From assembly GCF_000747525.1 (NCBI RefSeq), contig NZ_CP009278.1, positions 310,001 to 374,000 on the forward strand: a DNA stretch of 64,000 nt. Reading direction: 5' to 3'. Numbering within the stretch: position 1 is the stretch's first letter; each line of letters starts with the position of its first letter. This DNA comes from Sphingobacterium sp. ML3W (GTDB taxonomy: Bacteria; Bacteroidota; Bacteroidia; Sphingobacteriales; Sphingobacteriaceae). Positions 53,634-62,334 of this stretch are shown in pieces. The notes below the pieces were generated by a model. It saw only the letters and a list, made by a program, of their open reading frames with translations, made no database searches and was not told where the DNA came from. The position numbers and the translations under genes are program-made.

Positions 53634-53712
53634 TATGATTCAATGAAAAAAGATAGATTGCAAAAATACAATTTTACTGTAAATATGCAAGCATTTGTAA
53701 TTATAATAAACG

Positions 53713-55638
53713 TTAAACTCTATTTACTAAGTTTCTTTCGGCTTCAATTTCTTTATCTATTTGTTCATAGATGGAGTTTTGGCTTTTAAATTCAGGTACA
53801 ATTCTTTTCATTTCTAAAACGACATCATGTCTGTTTTGTACCCTAATACCCTCTATTAAGTTTTCTAGATGCGTATTGACCTGTTGAAAATCATTCTCTC
53901 TGACTTTTGCAATCATGATTTTTTTATGATGCGTAGGCATTGTGTTTTCTAAATCGTTGAGAAGTTCTTCATATAATTTTTCACCAGGACGAAGACCTGT
54001 AAATTTGATTTCAATATCCTCATTAGGGATATAGCCTGAAAGTTTGATCATCTTATTGGCCAATTCAATAATCTTCACCGATTTACCCATGTCAAAAACA
54101 AAGATTTCACCTCCTTCACCCATAGATCCGGCTTCTAGTACCAACTGGCAAGCTTCGGGAATGGTCATGAAATAACGTGTGATCTCGGGGTGGGTAACCG
54201 TTACTGGCCCCCCTTTTTCGATTTGATCTCTAAATCGGGGTATAACAGAGCCATTCGATCCTAAAACATTGCCAAATCTCGTGGTTATGAATTTAGTCTT
54301 CGCATTAATATGCTTATTTGAATGTAAGAAGTGGTTGAAAGATTGTACATATATCTCGGCAATTCTTTTTGTAGCACCCATAATATTTGTGGGATTAACG
54401 GCTTTATCGGTTGAAACAAAAACAAATTTATCCGCACCAAATTCAACCGCTAAATTAGCGATGTTTCTTGTGCCAACAACATTCGTATGTACCGCCTCTA
54501 AAGGATGATTCTCCATCATCGGGACATGCTTATATGCAGCAGCATGGTAAACGTAATGAGGCTTGAAAGTCTCGAACATCAGTTTCATTCGGTCAAGACT
54601 ACGTACGTCTCCAATAAATGAATGATAGACCTGCTGCGGGTACTCGTCCTGTAGATCCAGTTGTAAATTGTGTAGTGGTGACTCCGCTTGGTCACAAAGA
54701 ATGATCATCTGCGGCTCAAATCTACCTAACTGTCTTGCAATTTCGCTACCAATAGAACCAGCAGCCCCTGTTACTAAGATCCGTTTACCCTTAAGTTGAC
54801 TTAAGATATTGGTATTGCTGATTTTTATAGGAGACCTTTCAAGGAGATCTTCAATTTTTATTTTTTGTATCTGATTGGGATTTAACTCCCCATTCATTAT
54901 TTTCTTGACGGGAGGCAACGTTAATATCGTGACCTTTTTTGCTAAACAGATGTCGATGACATCATTTTTAGATTCCAATGGTATATTGTGAGAAGCAATG
55001 ATGACCTCTTCAATGTTCAAGTCGATGATGACTTGACCTAATTTCTTTGGGTCAAAAATTTTGATGCCATCAATCACTTTCCCAATCTTTTGCTCATTGT
55101 CATCTAAATAACCAACAATGGCATTTTTTGATCTGATATCATGGTCTAAGGCTCTTTTAACAGTAATGCCTAAATCTCCTGCACCATATATGAGCGTGTT
55201 GCGTCTTTCACTTCGTATATTTTTCGTGTAAACAAAGAATATCTTGATAAATGTTCTATAGGTGGTGAGCAATAAAAAGCAAAATAGCGCATATAAAATA
55301 ATCAAGGAGGCGGGTATAGTATGCATGTCTCCTGTCGCTAAAAACACAGTTTTAATAATCAAGAAAACAAGAACTGAGAAAACTATTGCTGTTAGAATAC
55401 GAATAGAATCTACAGCACTGGTATAGCGGATAATACCGGTATGCATCTTGAATAAATAGAAGGAAGTTGCAGTGACACCCATTGCGTAAAGCAGTCTAAT
55501 CGCGAAATCGCTTGTATGTATAAAAGCAAAATCAAAACTGTAAAAAATGATATTGGCTAGGGTAAAAGCGCATACTGCGGTAAAAATATCTAATATAAAA
55601 ATAATCCAGCGAGGAACGATATTAAGTTTATTAAACAT
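53713..55638 (-). CDS. Polysaccharide-biosynthesis nucleotide-sugar dehydratase (FlaA1/CapD/WbpM-like)
   Basis: The product is 641 aa. Four transmembrane segments lie within residues about 10-130. Then 'LIYGAGDLGITVKRAL' marks a first Rossmann-like domain and 'KRILVTGAAGSIGSEIARQL' the NAD-binding SDR domain. 'FVFVSTDKAVNPTNIMGATK' is the family catalytic region with the lysine. The layout is the large, membrane-anchored CapD/WbpM form, a 4,6-dehydratase (often with C5 epimerase activity in the family) that acts on UDP-GlcNAc-like sugars for capsule, LPS or glycoprotein glycans. The export genes it would work with are not in this window. Confidence 0.9.
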   Translation of the reverse strand: MFNKLNIVPRWIIFILDIFTAVCAFTLANIIFYSFDFAFIHTSDFAIRLLYAMGVTATSFYLFKMHTGIIRYTSAVDSIRILTAIVFSVLVFLIIKTVFLATGDMHTIPASLIILYALFCFLLLTTYRTFIKIFFVYTKNIRSERRNTLIYGAGDLGITVKRALDHDIRSKNAIVGYLDDNEQKIGKVIDGIKIFDPKKLGQVIIDLNIEEVIIASHNIPLESKNDVIDICLAKKVTILTLPPVKKIMNGELNPNQIQKIKIEDLLERSPIKISNTNILSQLKGKRILVTGAAGSIGSEIARQLGRFEPQMIILCDQAESPLHNLQLDLQDEYPQQVYHSFIGDVRSLDRMKLMFETFKPHYVYHAAAYKHVPMMENHPLEAVHTNVVGTRNIANLAVEFGADKFVFVSTDKAVNPTNIMGATKRIAEIYVQSFNHFLHSNKHINAKTKFITTRFGNVLGSNGSVIPRFRDQIEKGGPVTVTHPEITRYFMTIPEACQLVLEAGSMGEGGEIFVFDMGKSVKIIELANKMIKLSGYIPNEDIEIKFTGLRPGEKLYEELLNDLENTMPTHHKKIMIAKVRENDFQQVNTHLENLIEGIRVQNRHDVVLEMKRIVPEFKSQNSIYEQIDKEIEAERNLVNRV

Positions 55639-55764
55639 AGTTTTTTTTTAGTGCTTATGTGCAAATGTACCTTTTTTTTCTAAAGACGAACCTATTCAAC
55701 TGCTTAATTTCTTTTGCTTAGCTTAAATAAAAATAGTAAATTTAAAAAGTAATGTATATAATAA

Positions 55765-56976
55765 ATGAGTGACTTAAGTAAATTGGCAAGTCAGGCGATG
55801 ATACAGCCACAAGAGACTTTGTTAGCAAATTCTTCTCGGGAAAAAAGACTGTTTATTGGTATTCCAAAAGAAATAGCTTTTCAAGAAAGAAGGATTTGTT
55901 TGACACCTTTATCGGTCGGTCTTTTAGTAGAAAATGGTCATGAAGTTGTTTTGGAAACTGGTGCAGGTATTGGTTCTAACTTTATGGATCATCACTACAG
56001 TGAACAAGGTGCTCGCATTGTCTCCTCAGCCGAGGAGGTATATCAAGCAGATTGTATCGTGAAAATATCGGCTCCAACCTTAGTTGAAGTTGGTATGATG
56101 AAACAAAATCAGATTTTGATGTCTTCCCTTCAACCATCATTATTGGAGCTACCGGTTCTTCGTGCGCTAATTCAAAAGAAAATAACGGCTTTATCTTATG
56201 AATATTTACGTGATGAAGGTGGCTGTCTAGCTGTTGTTAGAGCAATGAGCGAAATCGTTGGCGCTACCTCTACGCTAATAGCTTCGGAGTACTTAAGTAA
56301 TAGTTTTGGGGGCAAGGGTCTTATGCTAGGGGGTATTACAGGTGTGCCGCCAACAGAGATGGTTATAATAGGTGCTGGAACGGTAGGGGAGTATGCTGCT
56401 CGAACCGCAATTGCCTTAGGCGCACAGGTGAAAGTCTTCGATAATTCAATTTATAAATTGCGACGATTACAGAATAATTTGGGAAGTCGCGTGTATACTT
56501 CCATTATCCAACCGACTATTCTTAATAAAGCAGTTAAAAGTTGTGATGTGGTTATTGGTGCCTTGCGTTCAAAAAATGGAAGAACACCTTGTATCATATC
56601 CGACGAGACCGTTTCTGAGATGAAGCCTAATGCGGTTATCATAGATGTCAGTATCGACCAAGGAGGGTGTTTTGAAACTTCCCGTATTACGACTCATGAT
56701 AGACCAACCTTTATTAAGTACGATGTTATCCATTATTGCGTACCCAATATCGCCTCTCGAGTTGCGCGATCCGCTACGTATGCTTTGACTAATATTTTTA
56801 CACCTATATTATTGGATATTGCAGAGCAGGGAGGAGTGAAAAATGTCATTTGGAGAAATGCAGGAATTAGATGCGCAACCTATCTATATCAAGGAGTATT
56901 AACAAACAAAGATATTGCCTCGAAATTTGATATGACTGCGAAGGACTTAGATTTAATTATTGTGACCAATTTGTAG
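55765..56976 (+). CDS. ald: Alanine dehydrogenase
   Basis: The product is 403 aa. 'IGIPKEIAFQERRICLTPLS' opens the AlaDH/PNT N-terminal domain, with the substrate lysine in 'CIVKISAPT' and a histidine-containing turn 'HHYSEQGARIV'. 'TEMVIIGAGTVGEYAARTAI' is the NAD-binding loop and 'VIIDVSIDQGGCFETSRITT' the conserved C-terminal segment. It reversibly deaminates L-alanine to pyruvate with NAD. The chain is about 30 residues longer than classical Ald at its N-terminus. It is divergent from the FlaA1-like gene. Confidence 0.9.
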   Translation: MSDLSKLASQAMIQPQETLLANSSREKRLFIGIPKEIAFQERRICLTPLSVGLLVENGHEVVLETGAGIGSNFMDHHYSEQGARIVSSAEEVYQADCIVKISAPTLVEVGMMKQNQILMSSLQPSLLELPVLRALIQKKITALSYEYLRDEGGCLAVVRAMSEIVGATSTLIASEYLSNSFGGKGLMLGGITGVPPTEMVIIGAGTVGEYAARTAIALGAQVKVFDNSIYKLRRLQNNLGSRVYTSIIQPTILNKAVKSCDVVIGALRSKNGRTPCIISDETVSEMKPNAVIIDVSIDQGGCFETSRITTHDRPTFIKYDVIHYCVPNIASRVARSATYALTNIFTPILLDIAEQGGVKNVIWRNAGIRCATYLYQGVLTNKDIASKFDMTAKDLDLIIVTNL

Positions 56977-57098
56977 CTTATGGAGCCATTAGGAGCGTAA
57001 ATCACTCAAAGTATCGAGCTGAATTTAGTTTGCGAGTTCACGAAAGAATATTTGGCTCATAATAGCTTCAACACCGATAAAAAACAAATTATATTCTG

Positions 57099-57944
57099 AT
57101 GAAAAGTATTTTAATAATGATTATTTTCTCTATTGTGTTTCAGGCGAATGCTCAAGAAAAGTTTGCGCTATATGAAGATAGTATCCCAAATTCCATAAAT
57201 AAAGATACGGCAAGGTTTAATCGTAATATTCCCGAAATATTCGTTTATAAACCTGAGCTCAATAAAGATAAGGGAATTGGTGTTTTGGTAATTCCAGGTG
57301 GAGGATATGCGCATATTGCCATAGATCATGAAGGGCATGATGTGGCAAAAGAATTGACGAAAGAAGGTTTTACAGCATTTGTGCTAAAATATAGATTGCC
57401 TTCTCCAAATATCATGGTAGACAAAAGTATTGGTCCCATACAAGATGCACAGCGAGCGATGCAGTTTATCCGAAATGGTTATCCGACTTTGAAAAAGGTG
57501 GGAGTGATCGGTTTTTCAGCAGGTGGACATCTTGCTTCTACTTTACTGACTAAATTCAATCACCCATTTATTGCTAATCCTACTGGTGTATCCTTAGCTC
57601 CAGATTTTGGAGGATTGATTTATCCCGTCATCTCAATGGTGGATAGCATCACACATAAAGGTTCTAAAATAAATTTGTTAGGTGAGCATCCCTCTTTAGA
57701 TAAGATTAATGAGTTTTCATCTGAAAAGCAGGTAACTGCTGAAGTTTGTCCTGTATTTTTTGTACATGCCAAAGATGATAAGGCCGTGCCTATTGAGAAT
57801 ACTTATTTGATGATTGAAGCACTCGATGCTGCCCATGTAAAAAATAAATTGTTGACTTATGAAGAGGGTGGCCACGGTTTTGGGTTGGTTAATAAAACAA
57901 GTCCCATAGCTTGGTTGGATAGTTTTATGGAGTGGGTCGATTAA
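57099..57944 (+). CDS. Exported alpha/beta hydrolase (acetyl-xylan-esterase-like)
   Basis: The product is 281 aa. A signal peptide (MKSILIMIIFSIVFQANAQ) leads into 'GVLVIPGGGYAHIAIDHEGH', the oxyanion region with HEG. 'KVGVIGFSAGGHLASTLLTK' is the nucleophile elbow, and 'HAKDDKAVPIENTYLM' and 'YEEGGHGFGLVN' supply the Asp and His. This layout is that of the BD-FAE/Axe7-like esterases that deacetylate xylan or other sugars. It stands alone between alanine dehydrogenase and a TlpA gene. Confidence 0.85.
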   Translation: MKSILIMIIFSIVFQANAQEKFALYEDSIPNSINKDTARFNRNIPEIFVYKPELNKDKGIGVLVIPGGGYAHIAIDHEGHDVAKELTKEGFTAFVLKYRLPSPNIMVDKSIGPIQDAQRAMQFIRNGYPTLKKVGVIGFSAGGHLASTLLTKFNHPFIANPTGVSLAPDFGGLIYPVISMVDSITHKGSKINLLGEHPSLDKINEFSSEKQVTAEVCPVFFVHAKDDKAVPIENTYLMIEALDAAHVKNKLLTYEEGGHGFGLVNKTSPIAWLDSFMEWVD

Positions 57945-58132
57945 TTCGGCTTAGGATAGCTTTAAGCTTAGTGGAGAGCGCCCATTGACTCCATTTGTAT
58001 TCGGTAATTAATTAATGAAGTGCGAAGGGCAAGCCTTAAATGCCTTCGAAAATTGAAAGATTAAGGAATGATACAATCCGCATGTGTCGAGCGTATTGAT
58101 GCATCGGAAGTATTATCCTGTTATAAAAAAAT

Positions 58133-58654
58133 ATGCGGATGAAAAATATTTTAGGTCTTATTCTTAGCTTCCTGTTTTTTGCTGCAGAAGCACAGACGTC
58201 TGATAGCGGATGGAAAGTACAGCTAAATGAAACAGCTCCCACCTTTGTAGTTCCTGGTAAGGATAGTACATTGGTTTCGAGTGCAGATTTAAAAGGAAAG
58301 GTTGTGCTACTTAATTTTTTCGCAACTTGGTGTCCGCCGTGCAGAGAAGAACTTCCGAGGTTACAAAAGGAAGTTTGGGATAAATACAAAGATCATCCGA
58401 AGTTTTCACTTTTGGTGTTAGCCCGCGAACAGAATTGGGATAAAATTGATCCTTTTTTAGCTGAGCATAAATTTACTTTGCCTATTTATCCTGATTTAGA
58501 ACGAAACGTATTTGGTTTATTTGCAGACCAAGGTATTCCACGCAACGTCATTATTGATGGTGAAGGTAAAGTCATCTACCAGTCCATCGGCTATGAGGCA
58601 AAAGAGTTCGATGAATTGATTGCTCTCTTGGACAGTATATTGCTTAAAGACTGA
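58133..58654 (+). CDS. TlpA-family thiol-disulfide oxidoreductase
   Basis: The product is 173 aa, the compact single-domain form. A signal peptide ends at FFAAEAQ. 'VVLLNFFATWCPPCREELPR' has active site W66-C-P-P-C70, which favours reductase activity, and 'ADQGIPRNVIIDGEGKVIYQ' is the cis-Pro region. It probably acts in the periplasm on cytochrome c maturation or general thiol reduction. Its 3' end overlaps the convergent ABC gene by 11 bases. Confidence 0.88.
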   Translation: MRMKNILGLILSFLFFAAEAQTSDSGWKVQLNETAPTFVVPGKDSTLVSSADLKGKVVLLNFFATWCPPCREELPRLQKEVWDKYKDHPKFSLLVLAREQNWDKIDPFLAEHKFTLPIYPDLERNVFGLFADQGIPRNVIIDGEGKVIYQSIGYEAKEFDELIALLDSILLKD

Positions 58655-59684
58655 TATATTGTTGGATTGTTATTGATACTGCTGCACCTACCTGCATATT
58701 GACGGGATCTGTGGTTATGGCATGCAGATGTAGTTCGCCAGATGAAACGACCAATTCATAATAGAACCCTCTAAAACGGATATCTACTAACGTGAATTGA
58801 TGTGCGCTATCTGAAGGATGGACAGACACCCATTCCTGATGTATGATGATGGTCGATCCGCCTTGGATATCGAGCAATTGAGCTTCGGAACTACTTAGGA
58901 TATTGCTTTTCGCCAGTAGTTGTGCTGTGTACGGATTTGTAGGTCTTTCATAAAGGTCGCGGGGATGTCCTTGATCCAGAATGCGACCATCTTTCATGAC
59001 AATAAGATCGTCCGCCAAGGCAAGAACTTCTGTCGGGTCATGCGATACGAGTATAATCGTCAGACCAGTATCGACTACAATTTGCTTGATATCTTGTTGT
59101 AAGGTGTCCCTAAATGAAGCATCTACCTGATTGAAAGGCTCGTCCATTAATAGAACTTTAGGATCATTGACAAGTGCTCTACAGATGGCTACGCGTTGTT
59201 TCTCACCACCACTGATGTCAGCAATTCTTTTTTTTGCGAGATGGTCGATGCGCAATCTTTTCAAAATTGCAGCAGTTTTATTGTGCTTAGCTTCTAAATT
59301 CGTGTTTGGCAGTTGCGAAGCAACATTATCCCAAACATTTGCAAATGTGTTTAAATCATCAAAACCTTGAGATACCAGTTTCATATCTTGATGACCTGGT
59401 ATTAATTTATCTTTTCTTGTGGGCACCAACCACCCTTTATAGCGAACTTCACCTTGTAAGGGTTCCAGTAAGCCATAAATCAATCGAAGAAGGGTACTTT
59501 TCCCACTTCCCGATTCTCCAATAATGGCTGTGATTTTACCTTCTTGAATTCCTAGGTCTGCCTGATCTACGGCTAAGATTTCTGCTTTTTCTGAAAATGA
59601 AAAACTGAGATTTTTAGTATGGATATAGGGAAGTCCAAGGACCTCTTTATCAAAGGGTACGTATTGACAAGAAGATTGTAACAT
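58644..59684 (-). CDS. ABC transporter ATP-binding protein (orphan, import-type)
   Basis: The product is 346 aa from the ATG at 59684; a TTG three codons upstream is open. Walker A is GESGSGKST, the signature 'ISGGEKQRVAICRALVNDPK', Walker B 'VLLMDEPFNQVD' and the H-loop 'TIILVSHDPTEVLAL'. The last 90 residues form a small strand-rich C-terminal domain similar to the TOBE modules of PotA/FbpC/MalK-type importers. No permease or binding protein is adjacent, which is unusual for this class. Substrate unknown. Confidence 0.85.
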   Translation of the reverse strand: MLQSSCQYVPFDKEVLGLPYIHTKNLSFSFSEKAEILAVDQADLGIQEGKITAIIGESGSGKSTLLRLIYGLLEPLQGEVRYKGWLVPTRKDKLIPGHQDMKLVSQGFDDLNTFANVWDNVASQLPNTNLEAKHNKTAAILKRLRIDHLAKKRIADISGGEKQRVAICRALVNDPKVLLMDEPFNQVDASFRDTLQQDIKQIVVDTGLTIILVSHDPTEVLALADDLIVMKDGRILDQGHPRDLYERPTNPYTAQLLAKSNILSSSEAQLLDIQGGSTIIIHQEWVSVHPSDSAHQFTLVDIRFRGFYYELVVSSGELHLHAITTDPVNMQVGAAVSITIQQYISL

Positions 59685-59693
59685 ATTTTTCAA

Positions 59694-59724
59694 AATAAAA
59701 AAGCCGAATTTTTTGATTCGGCTT
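59694..59724 (-). terminator. Terminator between the barrel-protein gene and the ABC gene
   Basis: On the minus strand, 8-bp arms aagccgaa/ttcggctt around an 8-base loop are followed by six T. It ends the transcript that includes the outer-membrane barrel protein gene, 30 bases after its stop. Confidence 0.65.
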
Positions 59725-59753
59725 AAAATTAAGCATAATAATATTATTCTTCT

Positions 59754-60548
59754 CTAAAAACCTAGTGTTAGACCAAAAGTAAAGTTATTCAGACCATCTT
59801 GATTTGGGCTATTTTCAAACATATCGTTGAAATAGTATTTGACAAAAACTCCCATAGAATCATAACCGAGCCTTGCAAAGGCCCCGTATTGGAAACTCGC
59901 GAGGTTGTAGTTGTCCTTAAATTTTTGACTTCCTTGCGCACTACTTTTTAGACGCTGACTTCCTTTTAATAAGATTCCGGTCATTGCGCCAACGGCAAGT
60001 TTGGCGCGATCACCATTTTTGAATTTTTTACTTCTGAATTCAAATGTTAATGGAACACGTAGGTATGTGGATGTGAACACATTTTTCTTATAATTGATGT
60101 CCTCAGGATAGGAATAGTCTAAAGGTGTGGCATCCTGATCTAATAAAACATTGTGTTTTAATCTTAAATAATTCCATTCGAACCCTGTCGATATATATGT
60201 TTTGAATTGATCACTAAATCTAAGGCCAAATTGCGCAATATCGAAACCAAAATTGGATGCTTTTTTATATTCTAAAAACTCGTTATTTTCATTTAGGGTA
60301 AAACTACCGTCATTGATAAGTCTTGAAAATCCCCAATCTATACGAGAAAATGTAATTCCTCCGAATGTTCTTGGATATTTGGATACAGCAGGTTTGTCTT
60401 TATCGTCGGCTTTATCGCTATCTTCTTTACCTAAAATACTCGTTGAAATATTTATTTTTTTAGTGCTATCTTGTTGTGCATGAGATTTTCCTATCATGCA
60501 GCAAATTAGGATACCGGTGATTGCGAACGATACAATATATTTTTTCAT
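59754..60548 (-). CDS. Outer-membrane beta-barrel protein (PorT-like porin family)
   Basis: The product is 264 aa. The signal peptide ends 'IGKSHAQ'. A short acidic, serine-rich linker follows (KEDSDKADDKDKP), then alternating aromatic strands such as 'FGFDIAQFGLRFSDQFKTYI' and 'TSTYLRVPLTFEF', ending in 'LNNFTFGLTLGF' with a terminal Phe typical of outer-membrane barrels. This is the porin family 2/OMP_b-brl_2 type. It is the last gene of a likely sigma - anti-sigma - barrel operon, 21 bases after the anti-sigma-like gene. Confidence 0.78.
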   Translation of the reverse strand: MKKYIVSFAITGILICCMIGKSHAQQDSTKKINISTSILGKEDSDKADDKDKPAVSKYPRTFGGITFSRIDWGFSRLINDGSFTLNENNEFLEYKKASNFGFDIAQFGLRFSDQFKTYISTGFEWNYLRLKHNVLLDQDATPLDYSYPEDINYKKNVFTSTYLRVPLTFEFRSKKFKNGDRAKLAVGAMTGILLKGSQRLKSSAQGSQKFKDNYNLASFQYGAFARLGYDSMGVFVKYYFNDMFENSPNQDGLNNFTFGLTLGF

Positions 60549-60569
60549 ATAGAAAGAGTTTATAAGGTG

Positions 60570-61307
60570 TTACTTTTTTCTTTTTTTATTTTTAACGAGG
60601 CTATTCAGGAGGTCAATCTGTAATGATCCTTCGTCATCATTGCTGAACTGAACTTCTGGACCATTCCCTTGATTAATGGTTTTGCTGAGGATATTGAGCA
60701 CTTTGGTTACAACAGTTTGCGAGTTTGTGTTGGTAGAAGCCATCATACTATTCTCTTCTTCAGGATTTTCAACCAATGGTTTGATGGGTATGTATTCAAC
60801 TACACGAGTAGCCTGTGTTTGTGTGTCTACCACAACTATGATCGGTTGCTCTTTGTCCACTTTTAATCGTTGAAATGCTTGCTGTTTTTCAGACGGAATG
60901 ACTTCCGTGTATGATGCTATAGGTTGCACTGATTTGTTTTCATGCGGGTTGGCGTTGTTTACAGATTTGCCCGAAAACTGCACCTGTTTTTCTATAATTA
61001 CGGGTGCTACCTTTGGTGTTACTTTTTGCGGAGTTATAATTTCATTATCTATTTTGCGCTCAGCATATCTTATATTTTCAGCATTATTGCCAGACTGGTG
61101 TTGTAGTAGAAAACTGGCAATACCTACACAGATTAAGATTGCTGCTGCTGCAACTATTGCTTTCAACCAACTTGTTTTTTTCTTTATTGGGACGACCTTT
61201 TGTTCATCAAGTTCTAGTACTATTTTTTTCCATACATCCGTGCTCGGTTGTATGTCAAGGTTATCAAAATGATCCCGTAATAATTTATCTAAATCTTGAT
61301 CTTTCAT
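60570..61307 (-). CDS. Probable anti-sigma/membrane regulator of the adjacent ECF sigma factor
   Basis: The product is 245 aa. The N-terminal 45 residues are cytosolic ('MKDQDLDKLLRDHFDNLDIQ', with no ZAS zinc motif). A single membrane helix lies at about residues 48-66 (LKAIVAAAAILICVGIASFL). The rest is periplasmic, low-complexity and Q/V/T-rich. Its ATG overlaps the sigma-factor stop by four bases (ATGA type), the usual link between an ECF sigma factor and its anti-sigma protein. The family is not a recognised FecR or ZAS type, so the role is inferred from position and topology. Confidence 0.65.
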   Translation of the reverse strand: MKDQDLDKLLRDHFDNLDIQPSTDVWKKIVLELDEQKVVPIKKKTSWLKAIVAAAAILICVGIASFLLQHQSGNNAENIRYAERKIDNEIITPQKVTPKVAPVIIEKQVQFSGKSVNNANPHENKSVQPIASYTEVIPSEKQQAFQRLKVDKEQPIIVVVDTQTQATRVVEYIPIKPLVENPEEENSMMASTNTNSQTVVTKVLNILSKTINQGNGPEVQFSNDDEGSLQIDLLNSLVKNKKRKK

Positions 61308-61849
61308 AATGTTAATGCCTCAATTTTTAATAATCTTGTTTTTAACCATTGCCTTGCCCGAGATAACTGTGACTTTGAGTTTCCTTCACTTATGTTGAGC
61401 ATCTCTGAAATTTCTTTATGAGCATATCCTTCGATGGCATAGAGATTAAAAACGGTACGGTAACCAACAGGTAATTGATGGACGAGAGACATGAGGTCTT
61501 TGTAATGTAGCGGATCACTATGGGTGGTATTCGTTATTTCAAGAACACCATCACTTTCAAGTGGTTCTACAAAACTAATTTTATTTTTGCGTTGTGTTTC
61601 AATTGCGGTGTTGACCATAATCTTTCGTATCCATCCTTCTAAAGATCCATTTTCTGAAAATAGATGCGCTTTAGAAAATACTTTTACAAAACCGATCTGC
61701 AGTATGTCTTCAGCTTCTAAGCTATCTTTAGCATAGCGTAAACAGACGGCATACATTTTTTTAGAGAAAAACTGGTATAAATCAAATTGTGCTTTTCTAT
61801 CTCCTAGGAGACATTTTTTCCATATTGAATCTATACTTAGGTTTTCCAA
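61304..61849 (-). CDS. ECF-subfamily RNA polymerase sigma factor
   Basis: The product is 181 aa from a TTG start; no ATG lies upstream in frame before a stop, and the next ATG would remove part of region 2. Region 2 contains 'MYAVCLRYAKDSLEAEDILQ' and 'IGFVKVFSKAHLF', and region 4 'LPVGYRTVFNLYAIEGYAHK' and 'EISEMLNISEGNSKSQLSRA'. It directs transcription of envelope genes in Bacteroidota sigma-70 family proteins of this length. The downstream genes encode a membrane-spanning regulator and an outer-membrane barrel protein; a PorX gene lies a short distance upstream. Confidence 0.92.
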   Translation of the reverse strand: MENLSIDSIWKKCLLGDRKAQFDLYQFFSKKMYAVCLRYAKDSLEAEDILQIGFVKVFSKAHLFSENGSLEGWIRKIMVNTAIETQRKNKISFVEPLESDGVLEITNTTHSDPLHYKDLMSLVHQLPVGYRTVFNLYAIEGYAHKEISEMLNISEGNSKSQLSRARQWLKTRLLKIEALTL

Positions 61850-61910
61850 AATTTAATCAGTTTATATTAGGAAGACGTAAGATAAAGGATAAAGGTTGCG
61901 TGGGGTACAA

Positions 61911-62321
61911 CTATTTTATAATTATTTTTCGACTGCTTGGAGAAGTGATCTCAATTTCAATTATTTTAGCATCTTCAGGAAGTAGGTTTGGGATTTTGTT
62001 AGGCCATTCAATGAAACAATAATTCCCCGAGTAGAAATAATCTTCATAACCAAAATCGTAAGCTTCTTCTTCTTCTTTTATCCTGTAAAAATCGAAATGG
62101 AAGATTGTACCTTGAGCCGAATGATATTCATTTACGATAGAAAATGTGGGACTAGAGGTGTTGTCTTCCACCTGTAAGGCTTCGCAAAGGGCTTTAATAA
62201 AGGTGGTTTTTCCTGCACCCATATTTCCATAAAAAAGAAAAACACGATCATCAGGAAAGGATTTTAAAATTAATTCTGCAGCATGACCTAATTCCGATAG
62301 TTGATTGACTTCGATTACCAT
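61911..62321 (-). CDS. tsaE: tRNA threonylcarbamoyladenosine biosynthesis ATPase TsaE
   Basis: The product is 136 aa, the usual compact size. Walker A is 'FYGNMGAGKTTFIKALCEAL', followed by 'VEDNTSSPTFSIVNEYHSAQ', 'IFHFDFYRIKEEEEAYDFGY' and 'CFIEWPNKIPNLLP', the TsaE signature set. It cooperates with TsaB/TsaD in the second step of t6A37 tRNA modification. It lies 13 bases after the PorX-like gene on the same strand, a neighbourhood often seen in Bacteroidota. Confidence 0.95.
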   Translation of the reverse strand: MVIEVNQLSELGHAAELILKSFPDDRVFLFYGNMGAGKTTFIKALCEALQVEDNTSSPTFSIVNEYHSAQGTIFHFDFYRIKEEEEAYDFGYEDYFYSGNYCFIEWPNKIPNLLPEDAKIIEIEITSPSSRKIIIK

Positions 62322-62334
62322 GCTGCAAAATTAC

